Part shown: piece after piece, positions 35,929-44,169 of the stretch
Numbering within the stretch: the stretch's first letter is position 1
How the letters are laid out: each line of letters starts with the position of its first letter
Source: Cucumibacter marinus DSM 18995
GTDB taxonomy: Bacteria > Pseudomonadota > Alphaproteobacteria > Rhizobiales > Devosiaceae
Assembly (NCBI RefSeq): GCF_000429865.1
Contig: NZ_KE386979.1
Coordinates: 189,572 to 253,571, forward strand
Reading direction: 5' to 3'
DNA: 64,000 nt
Made by a program: the position numbers and the translations under genes
The notes under the pieces: model-generated
Told to the model about the DNA's origin: nothing
The model's database searches: none
Seen by the model: only the letters and a program-made list of their open reading frames with translations

Positions 35929-36801
35929 TCAGTTCCTGATGTCGATGTCGAGCCCGATATCGAGCGGGGGCGCGGCCATGGTGATCCGGCTTGTCGAAAT
36001 GAACTCGACGCCGGTCTCTGCGACCTTGCGAATGGTTTCGAGGGTGATCCCGCCCGAGGCCTCGAGCCGGGCCTGGCCCCGGTTGTGCCTGACGGCTTCG
36101 CGCAGTTCGCTGGGAGACATGTTGTCCAGAAGCACGGCGTTGGCACCGGCTTCCAGGGCCTCGGCGAACTGGTCGATGGTGTCGACCTCGACCTCGATGG
36201 CCACCAGGTGACCGGCAAAGGCGCGCGCTTTGTTGATGGCCTTGGCCACGCCACCGGCCACAGCGATGTGGTTGTCCTTGATCAGGATGGCGTCGTCGAG
36301 CCCGTAGCGATGATTGGCGCCGCCCCCGCATTTGACGGCGTATTTGGCGAAAGCGCGCAGGCCGGGAATGGTCTTGCGGGTGCATGTGACCCGCGCATCT
36401 GTGCCGGCGATTTCATCGGCATAACGCCGGGTGAGTGTCGCAATACCTGACAGGTGCCCCATGAAATTGAGCGCCACGCGCTCAGCGGCCATGACCAGGC
36501 GCGCATTGCCCGAAACGGTGGCCACGATCTCGCCGGCCTCGACCCGGTCGCCGTCTGCAGCATGTGCGGAGAAGGTGAGGCCGGGTCCGATCTGTTCGAA
36601 GGCGGAGGCTGCAAAGGGCAGGCCGCAGATGACACCGGGCTCGCGCAAGCGAAACACCGCTTCCGCCTTGGCGTTGGGCGAGAGGGTGGCCTGTGATGTC
36701 AGATCACCGGCGAGGCCGAGATCTTCCTCAAGCGCGGCCCGAACCGCAGCGCTGACGGCGAGCGCTGAAAGACTCGGCGGGTAGGGGGCATTGTCTGTCA
36801 T
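35929..36801 (-). CDS. nadC: nicotinate-nucleotide diphosphorylase (carboxylating)
   Basis: 290 residues, normal length. It makes nicotinate mononucleotide from quinolinate and PRPP. Family segments are NFMGHLSGIATLTRRYADEI, the TRKTIPGLRAFAKYAVKCGG phosphoribosyl-binding stretch, HRYGLDDAILIKDNH and the C-terminal EASGGITLETI. nadA and nadB are not in the window. With nadE at 11942 it belongs to de novo NAD synthesis. It is the first gene of the nadC-cysQ pair. Confidence 0.96.
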   Translation of the reverse strand: MTDNAPYPPSLSALAVSAAVRAALEEDLGLAGDLTSQATLSPNAKAEAVFRLREPGVICGLPFAASAFEQIGPGLTFSAHAADGDRVEAGEIVATVSGNARLVMAAERVALNFMGHLSGIATLTRRYADEIAGTDARVTCTRKTIPGLRAFAKYAVKCGGGANHRYGLDDAILIKDNHIAVAGGVAKAINKARAFAGHLVAIEVEVDTIDQFAEALEAGANAVLLDNMSPSELREAVRHNRGQARLEASGGITLETIRKVAETGVEFISTSRITMAAPPLDIGLDIDIRN

Positions 36802-36900
36802 CTTGGCTGGGCCGGCGGTCCCTTGAGCAAATCCAGGGCGACGGTTTACGCGCTTGACGGGTCTGGCGCAACAGGGGTGGCGTCTCCGCTCGGGCGGCCG

Positions 36901-37563
36901 TCAGCCTCGATCCGGTTCGGCGCGGGTCGGAAGGCGCTCGAAGAACTCCGCATAGTCGCCCGAGGTCGACGCCGCCAAGGCGGTCAAAAGATCGTCGATC
37001 GGTGTGTCAGACCAGTCGATACGCACGTCGATGGCATAATAGGGCTCGGTCGTGACCACCTTGACCGAGGCGGACATGGTGCCACGCCGATCTCCGCCTT
37101 CAGCTTCACCGGCCTTGAGCGCAGCCGCGAGGCGGTCATGCATCGGTACCGAAGCTTCGGCCTTGTAGGCGGCGAGCATCGCGGGCAGCACGGTGGGCCC
37201 GGCAAGCAGATTGCCGCCAACAGCGAGGTCGGTTTCGAGGAAGGTGTCAAAGTCGGCACCGAGTTCGGCACCGGACCATCCTGCCGTGGCGCCATCGCGT
37301 CCGATCATGATGCATTGGCGGCGTTCGCGATTGCGGTCGGCGCGGGTCAGGACCTGAAGCGTCTCGCGGGCGCTTTCCCCGCCGGCCAGCAGTTCAAGCC
37401 CGTCGATGCCGTAAAAGGGATTGGTGGTGAAACCCTGAGTCGCCACTGCACCAACGCCGGCGCGGGCGTGGGCGACCAGCGATCCGACGCAAGGCCCACC
37501 CGTGGCCGTGGCCACGCCGAAAGCACCGGTGCGGGGGTCGCGGGCGACGATAGAAAAGGTCAT
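36901..37563 (-). CDS. DUF1028 family protein (NTN-hydrolase-like)
   Basis: 220 residues. It starts MTFSIVARDPRTGAFGVATA, the highly conserved DUF1028 opening. It continues with GVGAVATQGFTTNPFYGIDG and AVGGNLLAGPTVLPAM. The family is thought to have an N-terminal-nucleophile hydrolase fold, which would make Thr2 the nucleophile after Met removal; this is inference. DUF1028 genes often lie beside peptide transporters and peptidases, as here. It is divergent from the peptide-binding protein across 145 bp holding an AT-rich inverted repeat. AAGGAGGG lies about 11 nt before the ATG. Confidence 0.9.
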   Translation of the reverse strand: MTFSIVARDPRTGAFGVATATGGPCVGSLVAHARAGVGAVATQGFTTNPFYGIDGLELLAGGESARETLQVLTRADRNRERRQCIMIGRDGATAGWSGAELGADFDTFLETDLAVGGNLLAGPTVLPAMLAAYKAEASVPMHDRLAAALKAGEAEGGDRRGTMSASVKVVTTEPYYAIDVRIDWSDTPIDDLLTALAASTSGDYAEFFERLPTRAEPDRG

Positions 37564-37597
37564 ATGCCGGGTGCCCTCCTTGCCTCCTATTTATACC

Positions 37598-37626
37598 CAT
37601 AAATTAGTTGATACCAGTAATTTATG
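37598..37626 (+). promoter_or_regulatory. AT-rich inverted repeat in the divergent DUF1028/peptide-transporter promoter
   Basis: Perfect 9-bp arms CATAAATTA (37598-37606) and TAATTTATG (37618-37626) are separated by 11 bp. The spacer contains TTGATACCA, which resembles FadR-type GntR half-sites. A third related stretch (GATAAATTG) follows at 37629. The GntR/FCD regulator of this locus (43312) is the obvious candidate binder. Confidence 0.5.
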
Positions 37627-37708
37627 CTGATAAATTGCCTGCCAGCCGGTCGCCCGCCGGCTCTCCGGACGGCGGCTGGCCGGCAAACATGCCGCTGAGG
37701 AGGATGTC

Positions 37709-39280
37709 ATGAAATTTACGAGACGCGCCTTTACCGGGCTTGTTCTCGGCGCCGCCACGGCGCTGGGGCTGGTGTCCGGTCAGGCAATGGCGCAGACCCC
37801 GCCCAATGTGCTGGTGGTGGGCCAGATCGCCGAACCACAGTCGCTCGATCCGCAACACGTATCTGCGGTCAACGACTTCCGTATTCTGATGAACGTCTAT
37901 GACGGGCTGGTGCGCTACAAGGACGGCACGCTCGAAGTCGAACCGTCGCTGGCGACCGACTGGACGATTTCCGAAGACGGGACCGAGTATACCTTCAATC
38001 TGCGTGAGGGTGTCAGCTTCCATGACGGCTCGCCGTTCAATGCGGAAGCCGTTGTGTTCAATTTCGAACGCATGATCCAGGAAGATCATCCCTATCACAC
38101 CGGGACCTTCCCACTGGCGTTCTACTTCTCGGCCATCGACACCGTCGAGGCCGTTGACGATATGACCGTCAAGTTCAAACTCAATGAGCCCTTCGCGCCG
38201 TTCCTTTCGAACCTGGCCTATGCGGCCGGGTTGATCGTGTCCAAGGCGGCTGTCGAAGAGCATGGCGAGGATTTCGACCGCAATCCCTCGGGTACAGGTG
38301 CCTTCACATTTGCTGAATGGCAGTCGAACACCCGTGTGGTGGTCGAACGCAATCCCGATTACTGGGATGGCGCTCCGCCGCTCGAAGCGATCGTTTATCG
38401 TCCGATTACCGACGCCAATACCCGCGTTGCGGAAATGCTGTCGGGTGGGATCGACGTGATGGTCGAAGTGCCGCCAGACAATGTCTCGACCTTCAAGCAG
38501 GATGCGTCCTTCACGGTCTATGAACAGGCCGGACCGCATCTGTGGTTCCTGATCCTGAATGCCAAGGAAGGCCCGTTTGCCAACAAGGCCATGCGACAGG
38601 CGGTCAACTATGCCGTCGACAAGCAGAGCCTTGTCGAAAACGTGCTGCAGGGTACGGCTGCCGTTGCATCCGGACCGACCCCGTCTGCCTTCAACTGGGC
38701 CTATAACGAGGATCTCGAGCCTTATCCCTATGATCCGGACAAGGCGCGTGAACTGATCGCCGAAGCCGGCATGGAAGGCGCTGAACTGACCTTCTATGTC
38801 ACCGAAGGCGGCTCGGGCATGCTCGATCCGATCGCGATGGGGACGGCCATTCAGGCTGATCTCAATGAGGTCGGGCTCAACGTCTCGATCGAGACCTATG
38901 AGTGGAACACCTTCCTTGGTGTTGTGAACCCGGGTCTCGAAGGCAAGGCCGACATGGCAGAAATGGCCTGGATGACCAACAGCCCGGACACCCTGCCTTA
39001 TCTGGCGCTTCGTACCGAGGCATGGCCCGACAAGGGCGGCTTCAACTCGGGTTACTACTCGAACCCGGAAGTCGATGACCTTCTGCAGAAGGCACGCACC
39101 TCCACCGATCAGGCGGAGCGCGCGGACCTCTACAAGCAGATGCAGGAGATCGTCTATGAGGACGCACCCTGGCTGTTTGTCGCGAACTGGAAACAGAACG
39201 CGGTCACAAGCGCACGGGTGGAGAACTTCAAGCTGCAGCCATCATTCTTCCTGATGCTGCAAAAGGTCTCCAAACAGTAG
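37709..39280 (+). CDS. peptide ABC transporter substrate-binding protein (SBP_bac_5)
   Basis: 523 residues with an N-terminal export signal (1-29, ending AMAQ) containing TRRAFTG, which resembles a twin-arginine motif. The mature protein is the large DppA/OppA type: LVVGQIAEPQSLDPQHVSAV at the start, LEVEPSLATDWTISEDGTEY, then GVSFHDGSPFNAEAVVFN. It binds peptides or related compounds in the periplasm for the membrane complex encoded downstream. GAGGAGG precedes the ATG. A stem-loop between it and the first permease gene probably raises its level over the rest. Confidence 0.94.
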   Translation: MKFTRRAFTGLVLGAATALGLVSGQAMAQTPPNVLVVGQIAEPQSLDPQHVSAVNDFRILMNVYDGLVRYKDGTLEVEPSLATDWTISEDGTEYTFNLREGVSFHDGSPFNAEAVVFNFERMIQEDHPYHTGTFPLAFYFSAIDTVEAVDDMTVKFKLNEPFAPFLSNLAYAAGLIVSKAAVEEHGEDFDRNPSGTGAFTFAEWQSNTRVVVERNPDYWDGAPPLEAIVYRPITDANTRVAEMLSGGIDVMVEVPPDNVSTFKQDASFTVYEQAGPHLWFLILNAKEGPFANKAMRQAVNYAVDKQSLVENVLQGTAAVASGPTPSAFNWAYNEDLEPYPYDPDKARELIAEAGMEGAELTFYVTEGGSGMLDPIAMGTAIQADLNEVGLNVSIETYEWNTFLGVVNPGLEGKADMAEMAWMTNSPDTLPYLALRTEAWPDKGGFNSGYYSNPEVDDLLQKARTSTDQAERADLYKQMQEIVYEDAPWLFVANWKQNAVTSARVENFKLQPSFFLMLQKVSKQ

Positions 39281-39293
39281 ACTGATCCCGCAG

Positions 39294-39319
39294 GGCGCCG
39301 GCGGACATCCGCCGGCGCC
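39294..39319 (+). terminator. strong hairpin between binding-protein and permease genes (leaky terminator or mRNA stabiliser)
   Basis: A perfect 11-bp GC stem (39294-39304 with 39309-39319) closes an ACAT loop, and only TT follows. With no T run it should let transcription through while protecting the upstream mRNA end, as in many ABC operons. Confidence 0.65.
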
Positions 39320-39355
39320 TTCATATCGGCAAGCCAGCAACGAGGGGAGGAGTTG

Positions 39356-40303
39356 ATGGCCGGCTATATCGTCAAGCGCCTTCTGGCCATGATCCCGGTC
39401 CTGATCGGACTGTCGATCATCGTTTTTCTGATCATGGCGATGATCCCGGGCGATCCCGCCCAGGCGATCCTTGGAAATTTCGCGACGCCCGAAAACGTTG
39501 CGCGCGTCAATCGCGAGCTCGGGCTCGACAAGCCGCTGCCCCAGCAATACCTGATCTGGGTCACCAACCTCCTGCAGGGTGATTTCGGCCGCTCCTACAT
39601 TCTCAACCGGCCGGTGCTCGATGAAGTGCTGGAGCGCTTCTCGGCAACGCTCATTCTCGCCGGTACCTCGCTGGTGCTGTGCTCGATCTTCGGGCTTCTC
39701 GCCGGTATCGTATCCGCGGTTCGCCAGTTCGGCTGGATCGACCGCACCGTTACCTTTTTCGTTCTTATCGGGATCTCGATGCCCAGCTTCTGGCTCGGCC
39801 TTTTGCTGATCCTGGTTTTCGCCGTGCAGTGGCGGGTGCTGCCCGCTTCGGGCATGTTTGCCATTTATGGCGGCGGCGACCTTCTCGATCTTGCGCGCCA
39901 TTTGATCCTGCCCGCGCTGACGCTCGCCGTGGTCGCCACCGGCGTGATCGCGCGGCTGACTCGCGCCTCGATGCTCGAAGTGCTGCGTCAGGACTATGTG
40001 CGTACCGCCCGGGCGAAGGGACTTTCCGAACGCAAGGTGATCTACCGCCACGCCTTCAAGGCGGCGCTGGTTTCGGTCATTCCGGTGATCGGCATCCAGG
40101 CGGGCTTCGTGCTTGGCGGCGCTGTCTATATCGAGACCGTGTTCCAGTGGCCGGGCATCGGCGCCATGCTGGTCAAGGCCATCTCGACCCGCGACATCCT
40201 GCTGGTTCAGGGCGGGGTGCTGGTTGTGGCGGCAAGCTATGTGCTGTTCAACCTGATCGCGGATGTCGTCCAGTCGCTTCTCGATCCGAGGCTGAAATCA
40301 TGA
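39356..40303 (+). CDS. peptide ABC transporter permease (DppB/OppB type)
   Basis: 315 residues from the ATG at 39356 (a TTG one codon upstream is possible), with GAGGGGAGGAG upstream. An N-terminal helix (YIVKRLLAMIPVLIGLSIIV) and five further membrane segments are visible. The cytoplasmic EAA loop is visible as YVRTARAKGLSERKVIYRHA, the contact with the ATPase. Its stop overlaps the start of the fused permease-ATPase gene (ATGA). Confidence 0.94.
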   Translation: MAGYIVKRLLAMIPVLIGLSIIVFLIMAMIPGDPAQAILGNFATPENVARVNRELGLDKPLPQQYLIWVTNLLQGDFGRSYILNRPVLDEVLERFSATLILAGTSLVLCSIFGLLAGIVSAVRQFGWIDRTVTFFVLIGISMPSFWLGLLLILVFAVQWRVLPASGMFAIYGGGDLLDLARHLILPALTLAVVATGVIARLTRASMLEVLRQDYVRTARAKGLSERKVIYRHAFKAALVSVIPVIGIQAGFVLGGAVYIETVFQWPGIGAMLVKAISTRDILLVQGGVLVVAASYVLFNLIADVVQSLLDPRLKS

Positions 40304-42234
40304 GCGAGGCTACGGCAGCCAACGGGCAGGCCAAGGCCCGCAAGTCCTCGGGCCGTCCCTCGGCCTGGAAACTGTTGATGAACAACAAGCTGGCGGCGAC
40401 CGGGCTTTGGGTGCTGCTGGCGATTGCCGCCCTGGCGATCCTGGTGCCGGTCCTGCCGCTGCCGGATCCCAATGTCACTGAACCCGCGGACCGGCTGTTC
40501 CCGCCCCTGACCGAGGGCCACTTCCTCGGAACCGACCATCTCGGTCGGGATATTTTTTCGCGGCTGTTGTGGGGGACGCAGGTCTCGATCGCGGTCGGGT
40601 TGTCAGCCACTGTCATTGCAGCGGTTTTCGGTTCGCTGATCGGGCTTGTCGCCGGTTATGTCGGCGGGCGCACCGACAATCTGATGATGCGCGGCATCGA
40701 TATGCTGATGGCGTTTCCCTACATCCTTCTGGCGCTGGCCATCGTTGCCGCCTTGGGGCCGGGGCTTTTGAATGCCCTTTACGCCATCGCCATCGTCAAC
40801 ATCCCGTTTTTCGCGCGTAACATCCGCGGCATTACACTGGGCCTCAAGCATCGCGAATTCGTCGATGCGGCGCGGCTGTCGGGCAAGAGCCATGTCGGTG
40901 TGCTGTTCACCGAGGTGCTGCCCAATGTGTTGCCGGTGATCGTCATCACCATGTCGACGACCGTCGGCTGGATGATCCTCGAGACCGCCGGCCTCAGCTT
41001 CCTGGGCCTCGGTGCGCAGCCGCCGCAGGCGGATCTGGGGTCGATGCTCGGGGAAGGACGCAAGCTGCTGTTCACGGCGCCGCATGTCTCCTTCGTTCCC
41101 GGCCTGATGATCTTCCTTTTGGTGATGAGCATCAACCTGCTGGGCGACGGGGTCCGCGACGTGCTCGACCCGCGGCTCAAGTCGGGGGCGCTGGCCGCGC
41201 CTTCGGCCCGCACCGCCATCGACCGCGACGTGGTGCCCGAAGTCGAAGCGAACCCCGACCGGGTGCTCGACGTGAAAGCGCTGTCGACCCATTTCGATGT
41301 CGGTGATCAGGTCTACAAGGCCGTAGGCGGCGTTGATTTCTATCTCGGGGAAACCGAGTGCCTTGGGCTGGTGGGTGAATCCGGGTCCGGCAAATCTGTC
41401 ACGGCGATGTCGCTGGCCGGTCTCGTGCCGACCCCGCCCGGTGTCATCAAGGGGGGCCGGGTGATGTTCGAGGGGGCGGACCTGCTTGAAGTCTCCGATG
41501 CCGATCTGAGGGGCATTCGCGGGCGGGACATCGCCTATGTGTTCCAGGACCCGCTTTCGACCCTGCATCCGCTTTTTCCGGTCGGAGACCAGATCGCGGA
41601 AGCTGTGCGGGCGCACCAACCCGTGTCCAAACAGGTTGCCTGGGACCGCGCTGTCGAATTGCTCGATCTCGTGCGCATTCCCAACGCCGCGGAGCGGGCC
41701 AAGGCGTTTCCGCATGAAATGTCGGGCGGCATGCGTCAGCGCGTTTCCATCGCCATGGCGCTCGCGAACGATGCCAAGGTGCTGGTGGCCGACGAGCCGA
41801 CGACGGCGCTCGATGTGACCGTGCAGGCCCAGGTGCTCAAGCTGATGGATCAGCTCAGGCGCGACAAGAATGCGGCGGTTCTGTTCATCACCCATGACTT
41901 CGGTGTGGTCTCGGAGATCTGCGACCGGATCGCGGTGATGTATGCGGGCCGGATCGTTGAAACCGGGCCGACCGACGCGGTACTGAAGTCACCGGCCCAC
42001 CCCTATACCCGCATGCTGATCGACTGTGTGCCGGTGATGGGGCAGCCGGGCCGCCGTCTTGATGCGATTGCGGGGCTGCCACCCCCGGTCAACGATTTGC
42101 CGGATGGTTGCGCCTTTGCCGAACGCTGCCCGCATGCCACGTCTGAATGCCGCAAGGGCGATATCGGGCTCGGGCCATTGGGGGAAGGGCGTGAAGTGCG
42201 CTGCATCCACCCGCTCAAGGAGACGGTGCTATGA
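40300..42234 (+). CDS. fused peptide ABC transporter permease-ATPase (DppC-DppD)
   Basis: 644 residues as one continuous frame. Residues 1-300 are the second permease: an N-terminal anchor, FLGTDHLGRDIFSRLLWGTQ, the EAA loop REFVDAARLSGKSHVGVLF, and the end DVLDPRLK. A linker (about 300-325) then leads into a complete ATPase: Walker A GESGSGKSV, signature EMSGGMRQRVSIAMALA, Walker B VLVADEPTTALD. It ends in the oligopeptide-ABC cysteine cluster (CAFAERCPHATSEC). The fusion is a known minority architecture in peptide importers. It overlaps both neighbouring genes by 4 bp. Confidence 0.93.
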   Translation: MSEATAANGQAKARKSSGRPSAWKLLMNNKLAATGLWVLLAIAALAILVPVLPLPDPNVTEPADRLFPPLTEGHFLGTDHLGRDIFSRLLWGTQVSIAVGLSATVIAAVFGSLIGLVAGYVGGRTDNLMMRGIDMLMAFPYILLALAIVAALGPGLLNALYAIAIVNIPFFARNIRGITLGLKHREFVDAARLSGKSHVGVLFTEVLPNVLPVIVITMSTTVGWMILETAGLSFLGLGAQPPQADLGSMLGEGRKLLFTAPHVSFVPGLMIFLLVMSINLLGDGVRDVLDPRLKSGALAAPSARTAIDRDVVPEVEANPDRVLDVKALSTHFDVGDQVYKAVGGVDFYLGETECLGLVGESGSGKSVTAMSLAGLVPTPPGVIKGGRVMFEGADLLEVSDADLRGIRGRDIAYVFQDPLSTLHPLFPVGDQIAEAVRAHQPVSKQVAWDRAVELLDLVRIPNAAERAKAFPHEMSGGMRQRVSIAMALANDAKVLVADEPTTALDVTVQAQVLKLMDQLRRDKNAAVLFITHDFGVVSEICDRIAVMYAGRIVETGPTDAVLKSPAHPYTRMLIDCVPVMGQPGRRLDAIAGLPPPVNDLPDGCAFAERCPHATSECRKGDIGLGPLGEGREVRCIHPLKETVL

Positions 42235-43214
42235 GCGATACCCATGTTCTTGAAACGCGCGGTCTGACGCGCACATTCGGCGGCGGCAAGACCTGGTTCG
42301 GGCTCGGCCCCGAGCTCCCGGCGGTGCACGCGGTGCGGGGCATCGATTTCGATCTCAAGCAGGGGGAGACCCTCGGGATCGTCGGTGAATCGGGCTGCGG
42401 GAAATCCACCCTGGCGCGCATGCTGGTGGGGCTCGACGGGCCGACCGAAGGCAGCATCACCATGGACGGGCAGGATGTGACCGCGATGGCGGGCAAGGAT
42501 TCCCGCTCGCTGGCCAAGATCATCCAGTATGTGTTTCAGGATCCGGTCTCCTCGCTCAATCCGCGCAAGACCATCCGCACGATCCTCGAGACTCCCATGA
42601 TCCACCTCCTGGGTCTCAAAAAGGCCAAGCGCGAGGAAAAGCTCGACGAGCTGATGGACGCGGTCAATCTCAGGCGTGAGTTTCTCGAGCGTTATCCGCA
42701 CGAGTTCTCCGGCGGGCAGGCCCAGCGCATCGGTATAGCGCGGGCGCTGGCGGGGAATCCCAAGATCATCATTCTCGATGAGCCGGTCTCTGCGCTCGAT
42801 GTGTCCGTGCAGGCGCAGGTGCTCAATCTGCTCGATGATCTCAAGGAAAAGTTCGGGCTGACCTATATCTTCATCAGTCACGACCTTTCCGTGGTCGAAA
42901 GCGTCTCGGACCGTGTGGCGGTTCTCTATTTCGGACGCATTGTCGAGTTCGGCGCCTCGAGCGATCTGTTTGCCGGGCCGCGCCATCCCTACACCCATTT
43001 GTTGTTCAACTCCGCGCCGGTTCCCGGACAAAAACGCGTGGTTGCCGAGGAAAGCCTGGCGGAGCTCCCCGATCCGCTCAATCCCCCACCAGGCTGTGCC
43101 TTTGCTCCACGCTGTCCGCGGGCCGAGCCGCAATGCCGGGGGGAGGCGCCGGCGCTGGCTGACGCCCCCTCGGCGCCGCAGCATTTTGCGGCCTGCTATT
43201 TTCCCCATGATTGA
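42231..43214 (+). CDS. peptide ABC transporter ATP-binding protein (DppF/OppF type)
   Basis: 327 residues. Walker A GESGCGKST (around residue 52), the signature EFSGGQAQRIGIARALA, Walker B IIILDEPVSALD and the C-terminal oligopeptide-ABC region GCAFAPRCPRAEPQC, whose cysteines bind an Fe-S cluster in some homologues. With the ATPase half of the upstream fusion it makes the heterodimeric ATPase. It starts inside the stop of the fusion gene (ATGA). Confidence 0.94.
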   Translation: MSDTHVLETRGLTRTFGGGKTWFGLGPELPAVHAVRGIDFDLKQGETLGIVGESGCGKSTLARMLVGLDGPTEGSITMDGQDVTAMAGKDSRSLAKIIQYVFQDPVSSLNPRKTIRTILETPMIHLLGLKKAKREEKLDELMDAVNLRREFLERYPHEFSGGQAQRIGIARALAGNPKIIILDEPVSALDVSVQAQVLNLLDDLKEKFGLTYIFISHDLSVVESVSDRVAVLYFGRIVEFGASSDLFAGPRHPYTHLLFNSAPVPGQKRVVAEESLAELPDPLNPPPGCAFAPRCPRAEPQCRGEAPALADAPSAPQHFAACYFPHD

Positions 43215-43311
43215 GGGATTTGCAGGCCGGCGGCCGGCTTATCCCCATCGCAAGGGGGCGCAGCCGCCGCGATGCTTGACGCGGGACGGGGAAGGCCGTC
43301 TTTGACAGATT

Positions 43312-44154
43312 ATGCAAACAGGCGATGCAAACCCGGCCACAGGCCCATCCGCGCAGGGGCGTCCGCGCTCCCTGTCCAAGGGCCGTAAGCGGCCTGACGA
43401 GATTGCCGAGGCGATCAAACGGATGATCGTGGCCGAAGGGTTGGCCCCGGGCTCACGGCTGCCGCAGGAACGCGAATTGATGACGCAGTTCTCGGCCGGC
43501 AAGAGCACCGTGCGTGAGGCACTCAAATCGCTCGAGGTCCAGGGCCTTGTCCGCATCCGCACAGGGCCGGGCGGCGGTGCGGTCGTCGAGGCGATGTCCG
43601 AACGCCGGGCGATGAGCCTCTTGTCGAACTACCTGTTCACCCAGACCATTTCGATCGCCGATATCTACGCGCTGCGCAAGCAGCTCGAGCCGATGGTGGC
43701 GGTCAGCGCCATGCGCAACATCGATGCCGCCGGGTTCAAGCGCCTCGGTGACATTATCGCGGTTTATGACCATGATCCGAGGGACGGGGAAGAGAGCTGG
43801 CGCCAGCGCATGGCGGAGCTCGATTTCCACATGGTGGTGGCCGAATATTCCGACAATGCGCTTTTGAGCTTTTTCTGCCGGTTCCTGCAGCGGCTGCTGA
43901 AGGACCTGGCGATCTGTCACGATATCTACAAGCTCGATCAGCCGGTTCTGCGCCAGTCCGGCATTGCCCATCAGCGCGAACTGATCGCGGCCATGGCGGC
44001 AGGGGATGCGCCCCGGGTGCGCTCGATCATGACCGAGCACATGATCGAAGCAGAGATGCACATGCTCAGCCTCGAAGCGCAGATCGAAACGCGGTTCCTC
44101 AATGAGGACGATGCCTATCCGCCGCAATCGATCGGCGGCGGCACCGAACGGTAG
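43312..44154 (+). CDS. GntR family regulator, FCD (FadR-type) domain
   Basis: 280 residues. A flexible, basic start (1-25) is followed by the winged helix-turn-helix (about 27-95, GSRLPQERELMTQFSAGKST, VREALKSLEVQGLVRI, PGGGAVV) and an all-helical FCD ligand domain (about 110-260) with the metal-site pattern around DIYALRKQLEPMVAVSAM and ELDFHMVVAEYSDNALL. FCD regulators sense carboxylic acids or amino acids. It follows the ABC operon by 97 bp and converges with the hydrolase gene, so it probably controls the island. Confidence 0.92.
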   Translation: MQTGDANPATGPSAQGRPRSLSKGRKRPDEIAEAIKRMIVAEGLAPGSRLPQERELMTQFSAGKSTVREALKSLEVQGLVRIRTGPGGGAVVEAMSERRAMSLLSNYLFTQTISIADIYALRKQLEPMVAVSAMRNIDAAGFKRLGDIIAVYDHDPRDGEESWRQRMAELDFHMVVAEYSDNALLSFFCRFLQRLLKDLAICHDIYKLDQPVLRQSGIAHQRELIAAMAAGDAPRVRSIMTEHMIEAEMHMLSLEAQIETRFLNEDDAYPPQSIGGGTER

Positions 44155-44169
44155 GGACCGCCCCTGCGA

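Noticed and set aside
43302-43311. TTGACA just before the GntR start
   Set aside because: It resembles a -35 box, but the start codon is only a few bases away, so it cannot drive this gene in the normal way.
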